NCBI RefSeq assembly: GCF_020966635.1
Contig: NZ_JAJKFQ010000011.1
Location: forward strand, 248,001-312,000
DNA from: Stieleria sp. JC731
GTDB taxonomy: Bacteria > Planctomycetota > Planctomycetia > Pirellulales > Pirellulaceae
Reading direction: 5' to 3'
Length of the DNA stretch: 64,000 bases
Made by a program: the position numbers and the translations under genes. The notes under the pieces were generated by a model. It made no database searches, was not told where the DNA came from, and saw only the letters and a list, made by a program, of their open reading frames with translations. Positions 8,683-17,636 of the stretch are shown one piece after another (position 1 is the first letter of the stretch; every line of letters starts with the position of its first letter).

Positions 8683-11600
8683 TTCTTGAGGAAGCGTTTC
8701 AATGCAGGTTTGGCAGCTTGTCCGAGACGATTGATCGAAAGCGTCGTTTCGTCATCGTCGCCCTGCACCGATATGTTGACTTCGGCTAGTTCCGCGACCT
8801 CCGATTTGGCGATCGAATCGCGCGACACGATCTTCACCGCATCCAGTTCACGAGTCTTGATCGACAGGCGGACTTTTCCGTCATCGCCGACGACATCAAC
8901 ACGGTTTGATGCGGCCATTTTTAGGCTATCCTCGCCCGCGATCTTTTCGATTTGGGTGAAAAGTCGATCAGGAAGGTTCAATGGCCATTCAGGTTTCTCG
9001 TTGTTTTCAAAGCCTTTGTGCATCGAGTGCCATTTTCGGCCAAGCACTTTCCAGATGTCGTCTGACTTTGCCGAAAGCTGACGCGAAACGCTTTTCGTTT
9101 TAGACTTCGGTTTGGGGGCTGATGCTTCAACGTCAATGCGAGTCTCCGCTGGTACTTGCGGTGGTTGCTTGCTTTGGACGGTTGCACTGGCCGAGGAGTT
9201 TGACTGCGAAAGAGCTTCGGCAAGGAATGGTGCTGTGACAGAAACATTCTTCCGCTTCTTGCCTTCACCAGTCGCTGCAAGCTGTTCTGGGGTGCCTTGG
9301 AAAACAATCTGTCCGCCTGAAACACCCGCACCGGGCCCCATGTCGATGATCCAGTCAGCGCACTTGATGACATCCAAGTTATGTTCAATCACCACGCATG
9401 TGTTGCCCAAGTCCACGAGGCGTTGCATGACGTCAAGTAGTTTGGCGATATCGTCGAAGTGTAGACCGGTGGTCGGTTCGTCGAGGAGATAAAGGGTTTG
9501 GCCGGTTCCCGGGCGAGACAGTTCCGAAGCCAGCTTGACTCGCTGAGCTTCACCACCGGAAAGCGTCGGCGCGGATTGGCCGATCGTGACATAATCGAGC
9601 CCGACATCGCATAGCGTTTGCAAAATGCGAACGATCCGCGGTTCTGACGCGAACAGCTCGACGGCTTCGCCACAGGACATCTCAAGCACGTCGGCGATCG
9701 ATTGGCCATGGTATTTGATTTCCAGGACATCGTCGTTGTAGCGCCGCGAATCACACTCTTCGCAAGGCACCCAAACGTCCGGCAGAAAGTGCATTTCGAT
9801 CCGGCGTTGGCCGCTGCCTTCGCAAGATTCGCACCTTCCCCCGGACACATTGAAACTGAATGTTCGTGCCGTAAAGCGACGTTCGGCTGCTTCGGGAATG
9901 GAGGCAAACAGATTGCGAATTAGGTCGAATACGCCGGTGTACGTCGCCGGGTTGCTGCTTGGCGTATTACCGATAGGTGATTGATCGACACGAATGATTT
10001 TGTCGATATGCCGCATGCCTTCGATGCGATCGAAACGCCCCGGTTTTTCACGAGCACGGTGCAGACGTTTTGCCAAAATCGGGTACAGCGTTCCTTCGAT
10101 CAGTGTGCTTTTCCCGCTTCCGCTCGGACCGGTGACCGCTGTCATCACTCCCAGCGGGACTTTCAGATCGACGTCGTGTAGATTGTGCTCGGACGCGCCG
10201 TAGAGCGATAGGAAGTTCACCATCGGCTGGCCCGCATCGGTGTAAACCGGTCGGCGAGACTTCGGTACGGTGATGTGCTTGGTTCCTTGAATGTATCCAC
10301 CGGTCACGGACTGTTCAGCCGGATGCAGATCGGTAGGCGCACCGGACGCGACGATCCGCCCGCCATGCCGTCCGGCTCTGGGACCGAAGTCGCACAGGTA
10401 GTCACTACCGGCAATCACATCTCGATCGTGTTCAACAACTAACAAGGTGTTACCCAAATCACGCAGCCGGTGAAGTGCCGAAAGCAATCGTAGGTTGTCT
10501 CGCGGGTGCAAGCCAATCGTCGGTTCATCCAGCACGTACAACACACCACACAGTCCGCTGCCCAGTTGTGCCGCCAAGCGAATTCGCTGCGCTTCACCGC
10601 CTGATAGTGTTGCTGCGCCTCGGTGTAGTGTGAGGTAGTCGAGCCCGACATCCAACAAGAAGCGAACACGTGATGTCACTTCACGGAGCAACTCACCGGC
10701 GATTTTCTTTTCACGCTTGTCAAGTTTCCAGGTTTTGATTTCCTGTTCCAAGCGTTCCAGGGGCATCTGAACCAAATCGGCCATTGTCAGATCGCGAAAA
10801 CGGCAGGCCGCCGCTTCTTCGCGTAGACGTGAACCGTGACAAGAGCTGCAGTCAATTTCGTCGACGAACTGCTCCAGTTTTCCGCGCAGGCCGGGCGTCA
10901 GTCGCGAAGCTTCTTCGAGCGCCGGGTAAAAGCCTTTGAATTGGAAACGGAACAGGCGCTCATTCGAATCCGATTCCGGTTTGGCATCACGGTGATTCAC
11001 TTCGATCCAGCGAGGACCCAATCCGTGAAAAAGGATTCGTCGATGTGTCGCAGTCAGCTCATCGTACGGGAGATCGATCGGGATTCCGGTTTGCCGCGAA
11101 AGGGCTCGCAATAGCCAAAGCGACACATCCTCTTCGACATTGGGCCAAAGGTGCGCGACACCTTTGCGAAGTGATTTGCGAGGCGAATCCAACAACGCCG
11201 CGGGGTTGGTCCCACGCTGCTTCCCCAAGCCTTCGCATTGCTGGCACCAGCCAACGGAACTGTTAAACGAAAAATGGTGGGGCGTTAATGTCGGGAACGA
11301 TCGTCCACATGTGCCACAGACCAAGTGTTGACTGTGGGTGATCGTTTCCCAGTATTTCTCTTCACGATCCGAGTCCGCGATGGCAACCGAGACGACGCCG
11401 ATTCCTAGCGAAAGCGATTGTTCAATGCTGTCGCTGATTCGCGATCGTTCGTCCGGATTGATGACGATTCGATCGACCACTACTTCGACACTTTGCTTCC
11501 GCCGAGGATCAAGTGCCGGCGCGTCTTCAAGGTCGACGGTTTGGCCATCGATTCGAACTCGGGCAAAGCCTTGGCTACGCAGCGACTGCCAAGTGTCTTT

Positions 11601-14600
11601 GGACGCTTCCCCGGCGACGACTTCGATCGGCGAAAGCAACAGTGCACGCGTTCCTTCGGGCATGGCGAGTACCTTTTCGGTAATCTCGTCGGGAGTTTGC
11701 GTGCCAACTTCGATTTCGCAATCGGGGCAATACCGTGTTCCCAGTCTCGCCATCAAGATGCGTAGGTAGTCATAAACCTCGGTGACAGTCCCGACGGTAC
11801 TTCGCGGCGAATGACCGAGGTTCTTTTGTTCCAACGCGACCGCTGGGGACAGTCCGTCGATACGTTCGACTTTAGGCTTTTGAACCTGTCCGATGAATTG
11901 CCGGGCATACGACGAAAGTGACTCGACGTATCGACGTTGGCCTTCGGCATAGATCGTGTCCATCGCCATCGAACTTTTGCCACTTCCGCTTGGGCCACAG
12001 AACACCGTCATGGCGTCGCGAGGGATCTCCACGTCGACCGATTTCAAATTGTGCTGATCGGCAGCTTTGACGACCAAGTGGGTTTTTGCTTGATCGTTCG
12101 GAGGGGCCAAGTCGACGTGTGTGCGGTTGTCGGCGACCTTGGCTTTCTTCTTCGAGCGGCGCACCTGCATCACGTTTGCCAACGCGGCACCGGTATGGCT
12201 TTCGGCGCACTTTGCGATGTCGGTCGGACGCCCCGCTGCGATAATCGTTCCACCGCCGGCGCCGCCTTCGGGGCCAAGATCGATGACGTAGTCCGCTGTC
12301 TTGATCACGTCCAGGTTGTGCTCGACGATCACAACGGTGTTGCCTCGATCGGCCAGTCCGTGGATGACTTTGAGCAGCAGTTCGATGTCGGCGAAGTGCA
12401 AACCGGTCGTCGGTTCGTCCAAGACGTAAAGGGTTCGCCCGGTTTCTTTCTTGCTTAGCTCACGTGACAGTTTGATTCGCTGGGCTTCGCCACCAGACAG
12501 CGTCGGTGATGGCTGTCCAAGCTTTAGGTATTCCAGGCCAACGTCCACCAGCGTCTGAAGCTTTTCGGCGATTTTTGGGACGTTCTTAAATAGCTTCAAC
12601 GCTTGCGAGATATCCATTTCAAGGACGTCTGCAATCGATGCGCCTTTGAATTCGACTGACAGGGTTTCGCGGTTGTATCGCCGTCCGGCACAGACGGGGC
12701 AAGTGACCCAAATGTCGGCGAGGAAATCCATTTCCAGCTTGGAGGCGCCGTTGCCATCACATGCCGCACAGCGTCCGCCATCAACGTTGAAGCTGAATCG
12801 GCTTGCCGTGTAGCCACGTGTTTTCGCTTCGGGAAGTTTCGCATACAGGTTGCGAATCTCGTCGAAGACTTTGACGTACGTCGCAGGATTGCTACGCGGG
12901 GTTCTGCCGATCGGTGATTGGTCGATTGCGATCGTCTTGTCGAGATGCTCTAAGCCGCTGATCGATTCATGGTCACCGACTTCGCTTTCGGCACCATTAA
13001 GTGCGTTGCGAAGTGCGGGTTCTAAAATGCCGCCGATCAGCGAGCTTTTTCCGCTTCCGGAGACACCGGTCACACAAGTGACTGTTTGTAGCGGAATCGT
13101 CGCATCGACGTTCCTTAGGTTATGGAACGTGGCCCCATGAATGGTGAGCTGTTGTTCGTGATCGATGTCGCGAAGCTGTTGCGGGATCGCGATAGTTTTT
13201 TCGCCGGAAAGGTATTTACCGGTTTCGCTGCGTGGCTTTTCACCCAGTTCGTCGGCAGAACCGATGCCGACGATCTTGCCACCACGGACACCCGGACCGG
13301 GGCCAAAATCGACGATCCGATCCGAAGCCCGCATAGTGTCTTCGTCGTGCTCGACAACGATCAAGGTATTGCCGGCGTCCCGCAATCGCACCAAGGTTTC
13401 GATCAGCCGATCGTTGTCTCGCGCATGAAGTCCGATCGATGGTTCGTCGAGAATGTACAGTACGCCGACAAGCCCGCTGCCGATTTGGCCAGCCAAACGA
13501 ATTCGCTGTGATTCGCCACCCGAAAGCGTCGGCGCGGTTCTTGAAAGGGTCAGGTAGTTCAGCCCGACACCCAAGAGGAATCCGATCCGTGTTCGGATTT
13601 CTTTTAAGGCTTCCGACGCGATCTTTGCATCCGTTTCGGAGAGTTCCAAATCGACAAAGAATTCGTGCAACCGGTCGATGGAAAGGTCACACAGTTCGGG
13701 CAACGAGAAACTTTGTTGGTCACCAAACGACACGCTTTTGGTTGTGATCGTGGTTGCCGCGGCTTGTCGATTTAGGCGTTGACCGTGGCAATCAACGCAG
13801 TCGATCGTGTCCATGAACTTTTCAAGATGCCGCAATTGCATCTTGTTGTTCGTCGTTCGGTATCGATCGAGCAGTTCGGGAATAAATCCATCGAAAGAGC
13901 CAGAGTACTTTCGACTCCGTTTACCGCCTCGCCAAGTAAGTTCGTAAGTCGAGTCGCTTCCCCACAACCACAGTTTGCGAGCCTCTGCAGAAAGGTCTTG
14001 CCATTTCGTTTGCAACATCGAGCCGGATTCAAGCTCCAGCATCTTGTCCATCGCATCAGCAAAACCTTTGTAGATGTGGCGACGGTAACGACCGATGTCG
14101 CCCCACTTGCCTAGCAGCGAAATCGCACCATTGCGAATCGATTTCTTTTCGTCAGGAATGATCCGATCGGGAATGAATGTGTAAAGGTGACCAAGTCCGT
14201 CGCAGGCTTGGCACATGCCCTGAGGGTTGTTGAACGAAAACAGCTGTGGTGATGGCGGACGAAAACTCTCGCCGCAGGACGGGCATGAATACCGGGACGA
14301 GTAGAGAATGTCTTGTCGCGGATGTTCAGCCGATTCGGCATTTATTTCCGATAGTGAAACGATGACGGAGGCATCGCCCAATCGCAACGTTTGGACAACG
14401 GCCTCTTGGATGCGACCGCGATCACGAAAGTCAGCGCCGATGCGGTCGACGACAACTTCAACATCGTGTCGACGGGTTCGATCCAAAGGTGGAGGGTCAG
14501 CCAAGCGAATCGTTTCGCCGTCGACACGAGCCCTCGTGAATCCTTGTTTGCGGAGGTCTTCAAACAAGTCCTTGAACTCACCCTTCTGTGCGCGGACCAA

Positions 14601-15065
14601 AGGGGCCATGATCCAGACGTCACACTCTGGATCACAATCTAGGATCCGAGAGGTAATCGCGTCTGCGGGCTGAGCCGTAATGGGGACTTGGCAATTGGGA
14701 CAATTCGGGGTGCCGACGCGTGCAAACAGGACGCGCAGAAAGTCGTAGATTTCGGTGATCGTCCCGACCGTACTGCGTGGGTTGGTTCCGGTGGACTTTT
14801 GGGCGATCGAGATCGAGGGGCTCAAGCCGCTGACCAGATCGACATCCGGTTTAGGCATCTGCCCCATAAACTGCCGCGCATAGTTGGACAGCGATTCGAC
14901 GTAGCGACGCTGCCCTTCGGCGTACAGGGTGTCGAAAGCGAGAGACGATTTTCCGCTACCGGAAACTCCTGAGAAACAGATGAGCTCGCCACGTGGCAGC
15001 GTCAGATTGACATCACGAAGGTTGTGTTCGCGGGCACCCTTGACCTTGATTTCGGTCGTCGACAT
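8670..15065 (-). CDS. uvrA: Tandem double-length excinuclease ABC subunit A (UvrA-UvrA fusion)
   Basis: This is a 2131-residue protein made of two complete UvrA copies in one reading frame, roughly residues 1-980 and 1000-1945, plus about 185 residues of unrecognised C-terminus. UvrA is the damage-sensing ATPase of nucleotide excision repair. Four Walker A motifs are present (GVSGSGKSSLAF near 33, GVSGSGKSSLIGG near 667, GPSGSGKSSMAM near 1023, GPSGSGKSTLIEG near 1642), as are four signature motifs (LSGGESQ or LSGGEAQ). Both copies keep the UvrA zinc-finger cysteines (CPSC...CQAC and CAAC...CPVC; CGTC...CQQC and CESC...CEEC). An ordinary UvrA is about 940 residues; fused tandem UvrA is known from Chlamydiae, the sister phylum. 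The ATG at 15063-15065 is the only sensible start. It is convergent with the DUF1501 gene. Confidence 0.97.
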   Translation of the reverse strand: MSTTEIKVKGAREHNLRDVNLTLPRGELICFSGVSGSGKSSLAFDTLYAEGQRRYVESLSNYARQFMGQMPKPDVDLVSGLSPSISIAQKSTGTNPRSTVGTITEIYDFLRVLFARVGTPNCPNCQVPITAQPADAITSRILDCDPECDVWIMAPLVRAQKGEFKDLFEDLRKQGFTRARVDGETIRLADPPPLDRTRRHDVEVVVDRIGADFRDRGRIQEAVVQTLRLGDASVIVSLSEINAESAEHPRQDILYSSRYSCPSCGESFRPPSPQLFSFNNPQGMCQACDGLGHLYTFIPDRIIPDEKKSIRNGAISLLGKWGDIGRYRRHIYKGFADAMDKMLELESGSMLQTKWQDLSAEARKLWLWGSDSTYELTWRGGKRSRKYSGSFDGFIPELLDRYRTTNNKMQLRHLEKFMDTIDCVDCHGQRLNRQAAATTITTKSVSFGDQQSFSLPELCDLSIDRLHEFFVDLELSETDAKIASEALKEIRTRIGFLLGVGLNYLTLSRTAPTLSGGESQRIRLAGQIGSGLVGVLYILDEPSIGLHARDNDRLIETLVRLRDAGNTLIVVEHDEDTMRASDRIVDFGPGPGVRGGKIVGIGSADELGEKPRSETGKYLSGEKTIAIPQQLRDIDHEQQLTIHGATFHNLRNVDATIPLQTVTCVTGVSGSGKSSLIGGILEPALRNALNGAESEVGDHESISGLEHLDKTIAIDQSPIGRTPRSNPATYVKVFDEIRNLYAKLPEAKTRGYTASRFSFNVDGGRCAACDGNGASKLEMDFLADIWVTCPVCAGRRYNRETLSVEFKGASIADVLEMDISQALKLFKNVPKIAEKLQTLVDVGLEYLKLGQPSPTLSGGEAQRIKLSRELSKKETGRTLYVLDEPTTGLHFADIELLLKVIHGLADRGNTVVIVEHNLDVIKTADYVIDLGPEGGAGGGTIIAAGRPTDIAKCAESHTGAALANVMQVRRSKKKAKVADNRTHVDLAPPNDQAKTHLVVKAADQHNLKSVDVEIPRDAMTVFCGPSGSGKSSMAMDTIYAEGQRRYVESLSSYARQFIGQVQKPKVERIDGLSPAVALEQKNLGHSPRSTVGTVTEVYDYLRILMARLGTRYCPDCEIEVGTQTPDEITEKVLAMPEGTRALLLSPIEVVAGEASKDTWQSLRSQGFARVRIDGQTVDLEDAPALDPRRKQSVEVVVDRIVINPDERSRISDSIEQSLSLGIGVVSVAIADSDREEKYWETITHSQHLVCGTCGRSFPTLTPHHFSFNSSVGWCQQCEGLGKQRGTNPAALLDSPRKSLRKGVAHLWPNVEEDVSLWLLRALSRQTGIPIDLPYDELTATHRRILFHGLGPRWIEVNHRDAKPESDSNERLFRFQFKGFYPALEEASRLTPGLRGKLEQFVDEIDCSSCHGSRLREEAAACRFRDLTMADLVQMPLERLEQEIKTWKLDKREKKIAGELLREVTSRVRFLLDVGLDYLTLHRGAATLSGGEAQRIRLAAQLGSGLCGVLYVLDEPTIGLHPRDNLRLLSALHRLRDLGNTLLVVEHDRDVIAGSDYLCDFGPRAGRHGGRIVASGAPTDLHPAEQSVTGGYIQGTKHITVPKSRRPVYTDAGQPMVNFLSLYGASEHNLHDVDLKVPLGVMTAVTGPSGSGKSTLIEGTLYPILAKRLHRAREKPGRFDRIEGMRHIDKIIRVDQSPIGNTPSSNPATYTGVFDLIRNLFASIPEAAERRFTARTFSFNVSGGRCESCEGSGQRRIEMHFLPDVWVPCEECDSRRYNDDVLEIKYHGQSIADVLEMSCGEAVELFASEPRIVRILQTLCDVGLDYVTIGQSAPTLSGGEAQRVKLASELSRPGTGQTLYLLDEPTTGLHFDDIAKLLDVMQRLVDLGNTCVVIEHNLDVIKCADWIIDMGPGAGVSGGQIVFQGTPEQLAATGEGKKRKNVSVTAPFLAEALSQSNSSASATVQSKQPPQVPAETRIDVEASAPKPKSKTKSVSRQLSAKSDDIWKVLGRKWHSMHKGFENNEKPEWPLNLPDRLFTQIEKIAGEDSLKMAASNRVDVVGDDGKVRLSIKTRELDAVKIVSRDSIAKSEVAELAEVNISVQGDDDETTLSINRLGQAAKPALKRFLKKALQ

Positions 15066-15215
15066 TCGGTCTGTATCAGCGATTGTGGTATACGGCAGTC
15101 CTTTTGCCCCAGTTTACCGATCCGGCCAGGAAAGGGTCAGCCCACACGGCAGGCGGGGATGTGGCTAATCGGCCCGGCGACCTTTGCTCAGGCGGGGGAG
15201 ACGGGCGAATTTGGG

Positions 15216-15240
15216 TTGCTACGGATGTTCGCCGTACAAT
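15216..15240 (+). promoter_or_regulatory. Possible promoter upstream of M48 protease gene
   Basis: TTGCTA (15216-15221) and TACAAT (15235-15240) are separated by 13 nt. The TACAAT is a good -10 match, but no standard -35 sits at 17 nt. The same spacing occurs at 16812 and 44702. It is 142 bp before the GTG at 15382. The rest of the divergent gap 15066-15381 shows nothing else recognisable. Confidence 0.35.
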
Positions 15241-15381
15241 CCGACCCCTGCGGTGGGGATTGTCGGTTTCTCATTCATTTCTGGCCGCCGTTTTGCAAGC
15301 CTTGAAATATTTTGGCGACTGACTCGCCATCACGATTTACGACCGAAGTCGCGTTTCCCTTCGCCAAGATTCTTTACTGCT

Positions 15382-16623
15382 GTGCAGCTGTACTATTTCC
15401 TCGCCGTCGTCATCACACTTAGTTTTGGTGCACTTCCGGCGGCATCACAGGATGTCGACAAGGCTGTGATGTTCTCCGCCGCCGTGATTGGGATCTGGTG
15501 GGCGATGTGCTTGATGTCGGTTCGAATGGTGATCAATCTGATCAAGGCTGGGGAGATAAACGAAGACACCGCGTATGATTGGTTTGATCGACAGACCGCA
15601 TGTTTGCGTTGGTTCTCGCTTGCGATCATCGCGTTGTGTCTTGGCGGTTTTGGTCTTGGACGCAGCGTCGACGAAATCCCGCTTGTGTCATCATCGGTGA
15701 CCCTGCAGGCCCTTTATTTACTGACGCCGACGGTGTTGGTGATTAGCGGGTTGTGGGTTGCCGAGCATCGATTTGCTCAGCGTTTGGGTTTAACCACACC
15801 TGGCATGGCTGCCACTTTTCGTTGGATCCTATTGATGGTGCGTGCGACCATCGCATGGATTGTGGTTCCGATCCTAGCCATGCTGGTGCTTGTTGACATC
15901 GCGACCTTGTTCCCCGTCAGTGACGCTGCCCGCGGTTGGGGCTTGGCCATAACGATGATTGCTTTGGCGGTTTTCGGGATGCCCTTTGTGATCAAGCGAG
16001 CTTTTCCAAAAACGGCGATCGATCAAGAAACCTCGGAATGGATCGGAGCGATCTTGTGTGAAACGGGGATGTCGAATTGCAAGTTGGTCGTCTGGAACAC
16101 GAAAGGCCGATCTTACAACGCGATGATGGCCGGATTCTTTGGTCGGTTCCAAGTCCTGTTTTTGACAGATCGTCTGGTGCGTGATTTGAACCGGGCTCAA
16201 TTGGCGATGGTGATTCTGCATGAGGTCGCTCACGCTCGGCGTAAGCATGCGTTGATCCGCGTCATCGCGCTCGCCCCGGCATGGGCAGCTGGGTTGTCGA
16301 TGCAGGCGATGATTCAATTCCTGATGCCTGCGAGTGCCTTGGTGGCTTGGGGGCCAATTATTGGCAACGCGCTCAGTCTGGTTGCCACCATGCTGATCAT
16401 CCGGCAGGTCAGTTACTTTTGTGAACATGATGCCGATGCGGTCGCTTGCCAACTCGCCGTACCGGTTTCTAAATGCGTCAGTGATGTCCCTTCATCTGTT
16501 GACCAGGCCGGTCGAAGTCTGTCATCGGCGCTTGTTCGGGTGACCGAGGGAGCCGAGTGTGCCCGTCGTCCCAGTTGGCTTCACCCTGGCATTACCCAGC
16601 GGATCGAAGCGGTCCTTGCGTAG
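15382..16623 (+). CDS. M48-family membrane zinc metalloprotease
   Basis: This is a 413-residue protein with several membrane segments before and around the protease core. The zinc site HEVAH lies in MVILHEVAHARRKHALI, and the third ligand is probably the Glu in FCEHDADAVACQLA. This is the M48 (HtpX/Ste24-like) pattern of endopeptidases acting at the inner membrane. The frame is open back to 15184, but the upstream part reads like non-coding sequence and contains the candidate -10 at 15235. I therefore chose GTG 15382, which opens directly into the first hydrophobic segment (LYYFLAVVITLSFGALPA). No Shine-Dalgarno is visible, so the start is the weakest part of the call. Confidence 0.85.
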   Translation: MQLYYFLAVVITLSFGALPAASQDVDKAVMFSAAVIGIWWAMCLMSVRMVINLIKAGEINEDTAYDWFDRQTACLRWFSLAIIALCLGGFGLGRSVDEIPLVSSSVTLQALYLLTPTVLVISGLWVAEHRFAQRLGLTTPGMAATFRWILLMVRATIAWIVVPILAMLVLVDIATLFPVSDAARGWGLAITMIALAVFGMPFVIKRAFPKTAIDQETSEWIGAILCETGMSNCKLVVWNTKGRSYNAMMAGFFGRFQVLFLTDRLVRDLNRAQLAMVILHEVAHARRKHALIRVIALAPAWAAGLSMQAMIQFLMPASALVAWGPIIGNALSLVATMLIIRQVSYFCEHDADAVACQLAVPVSKCVSDVPSSVDQAGRSLSSALVRVTEGAECARRPSWLHPGITQRIEAVLA

Positions 16624-16811
16624 GCCTTTTAGGGCTTCGGTGAAAGCCGAACTCGAACGGAAGCATCGGCATTCTGTTGGTCGCCGGGCTTCAATTGCCG
16701 AGCAGATCCCCGGAGATCGATTCCCAGGGAAGGCCTTTTCGCCGGAATTTGCCTCCGAACGAATTCACCTCCGAATGTTGTCGCCTCCGCACTTTGGTTG
16801 TCTGCTGGCGT

Positions 16812-16836
16812 TTGGCACTGGCCGATTGCCTATACT
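16812..16836 (+). promoter_or_regulatory. Possible promoter upstream of the double TRASH-like gene
   Basis: TTGGCA (16812-16817) and TATACT (16831-16836) are 13 nt apart, the same arrangement as at 15216 and 44702. It is 133 bp before the ATG at 16969. The remaining part of the 345-bp gap 16624-16968 shows no other gene or clear signal. Confidence 0.35.
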
Positions 16837-16968
16837 GTAGGGATGCCCGTCTGCAGTAGCCCTGCCTGCAGCGGTATTTGTAAACGGCGACAATGTACGT
16901 TCAGGCAATGAAAGTTACGTCGATTGCCGTTGTCCCTCCAAAAACATGTCCCCACCCAAGGAATCGAG

Positions 16969-17421
16969 ATGAGAAAGGTTTTAGCCTCGGCGTTCGCAGT
17001 ACTTGTCATCGCTGTTGCGACCACCGTGACCGCAGACGTCAGCTTGGATGGAGTGAAGTGCGTTGTTGCCCCCCGTCCAGCAAACCCAGAAAAGTCGGTC
17101 GATTACAAAGAAGGAAAGGTTTTCTTTTGCTGTGGTAACTGCGAAGCCAAGTTTGCCAAAGACAGCAAGCCTTTCACCCTGAAAGCCAATCAGCAATTGG
17201 TTTCGACGAAGCAGTATGAGCAGAAAGCTTGTCCGCTAAGCGGCGGCGACATCGACGAATCGACAGCGGTTAAAGTCGAAGGAACCAAGGTCGCATTCTG
17301 CTGCAACAATTGCAAAGGCAAGGTTGAGAGCGCCAAAGACGGTGAAGCCAAAATGAAGTTGGTTTTCAGCGACAAGGCATTCAAGAATGGCTTCGCCAAA
17401 GTAAAAGCCGAAAAAGAATAG
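16969..17421 (+). CDS. Exported protein with two TRASH/YHS-like metal-binding modules
   Basis: This is a 150-residue exported protein. The ATG at 16969 follows AAGGA by about 6 nt and opens a clean signal peptide (LASAFAVLVIAVATTVTA). Two similar modules of about 55 residues follow, each with an early Cys and a late paired-Cys motif: CVVAPRP...VFFCCGNCEAKF and CPLSGGD...VAFCCNNCKGKV. The CCxxC spacing resembles the TRASH/YHS family, which binds heavy metals such as copper. A periplasmic metal-binding or metal-sensing role is a reasonable inference. A structured transcript region and strong terminator follow, so it is probably monocistronic. The alternative start at 16924 is less likely because it would precede the signal peptide by 15 residues. 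Confidence 0.85.
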   Translation: MRKVLASAFAVLVIAVATTVTADVSLDGVKCVVAPRPANPEKSVDYKEGKVFFCCGNCEAKFAKDSKPFTLKANQQLVSTKQYEQKACPLSGGDIDESTAVKVEGTKVAFCCNNCKGKVESAKDGEAKMKLVFSDKAFKNGFAKVKAEKE

Positions 17422-17422
17422 T

Positions 17423-17611
17423 CTGCGTTCCGCAGCGATCTGTTAAGATCTTGTGAGGCTCGGTCTGCGAAGTCAACGCAAGTAAGAGTGCACGGAAAGG
17501 TCCGATGAGAGGACGCCCTCGTTGGTCTCTATGCGGACTTTTATGTGTGACTCTCGACCGGACTCGGATACAGGATTTGTGACGCCCTGGGTTAACTCAG
17601 GGCGTTTTTTT
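17423..17611 (+). ncRNA. Candidate structured RNA or attenuator leader ending in a terminator
   Basis: This gene-free stretch contains successive stem-loops: CTGCG-TTC-CGCAG (17423-17435), GATCT-GTTA-AGATC (17437-17450), GTCC-(7)-GGAC around 17500-17514, and a long-range pairing of CGGTC near 17462 with GACCG near 17557. It ends in a perfect terminator at 17583-17611, 25 nt before the ATG of the next gene. It could be the 3' UTR of the preceding gene, an independent small RNA, or a transcription-attenuation leader for the phosphatase-like gene. I do not recognise a known riboswitch or SRP, RNase P, 6S or tmRNA core. Confidence 0.4.
17583..17611 (+). terminator. Strong Rho-independent terminator
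   Basis: CGCCCTG (17583-17589) pairs perfectly with CAGGGCG (17598-17604) across an 8-nt loop, followed by seven Ts (17605-17611). It lies directly before the phosphatase-like gene at 17637. Confidence 0.85.
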
Positions 17612-17636
17612 GATGACCATCTAATTAGGTTTGGCG

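Noticed and set aside
16814-16829. Second sigma-54 promoter (TGGCAC...TTGC)
   Set aside because: The distance between the GG and GC doublets is 12 nt, two more than sigma-54 tolerates.
17423-17582. SRP RNA, RNase P RNA, 6S RNA or tmRNA
   Set aside because: A GGAAAGGTCCG stretch recalls RNase P and SRP motifs, but the rest of those conserved cores is absent and the region is too short for RNase P or tmRNA.
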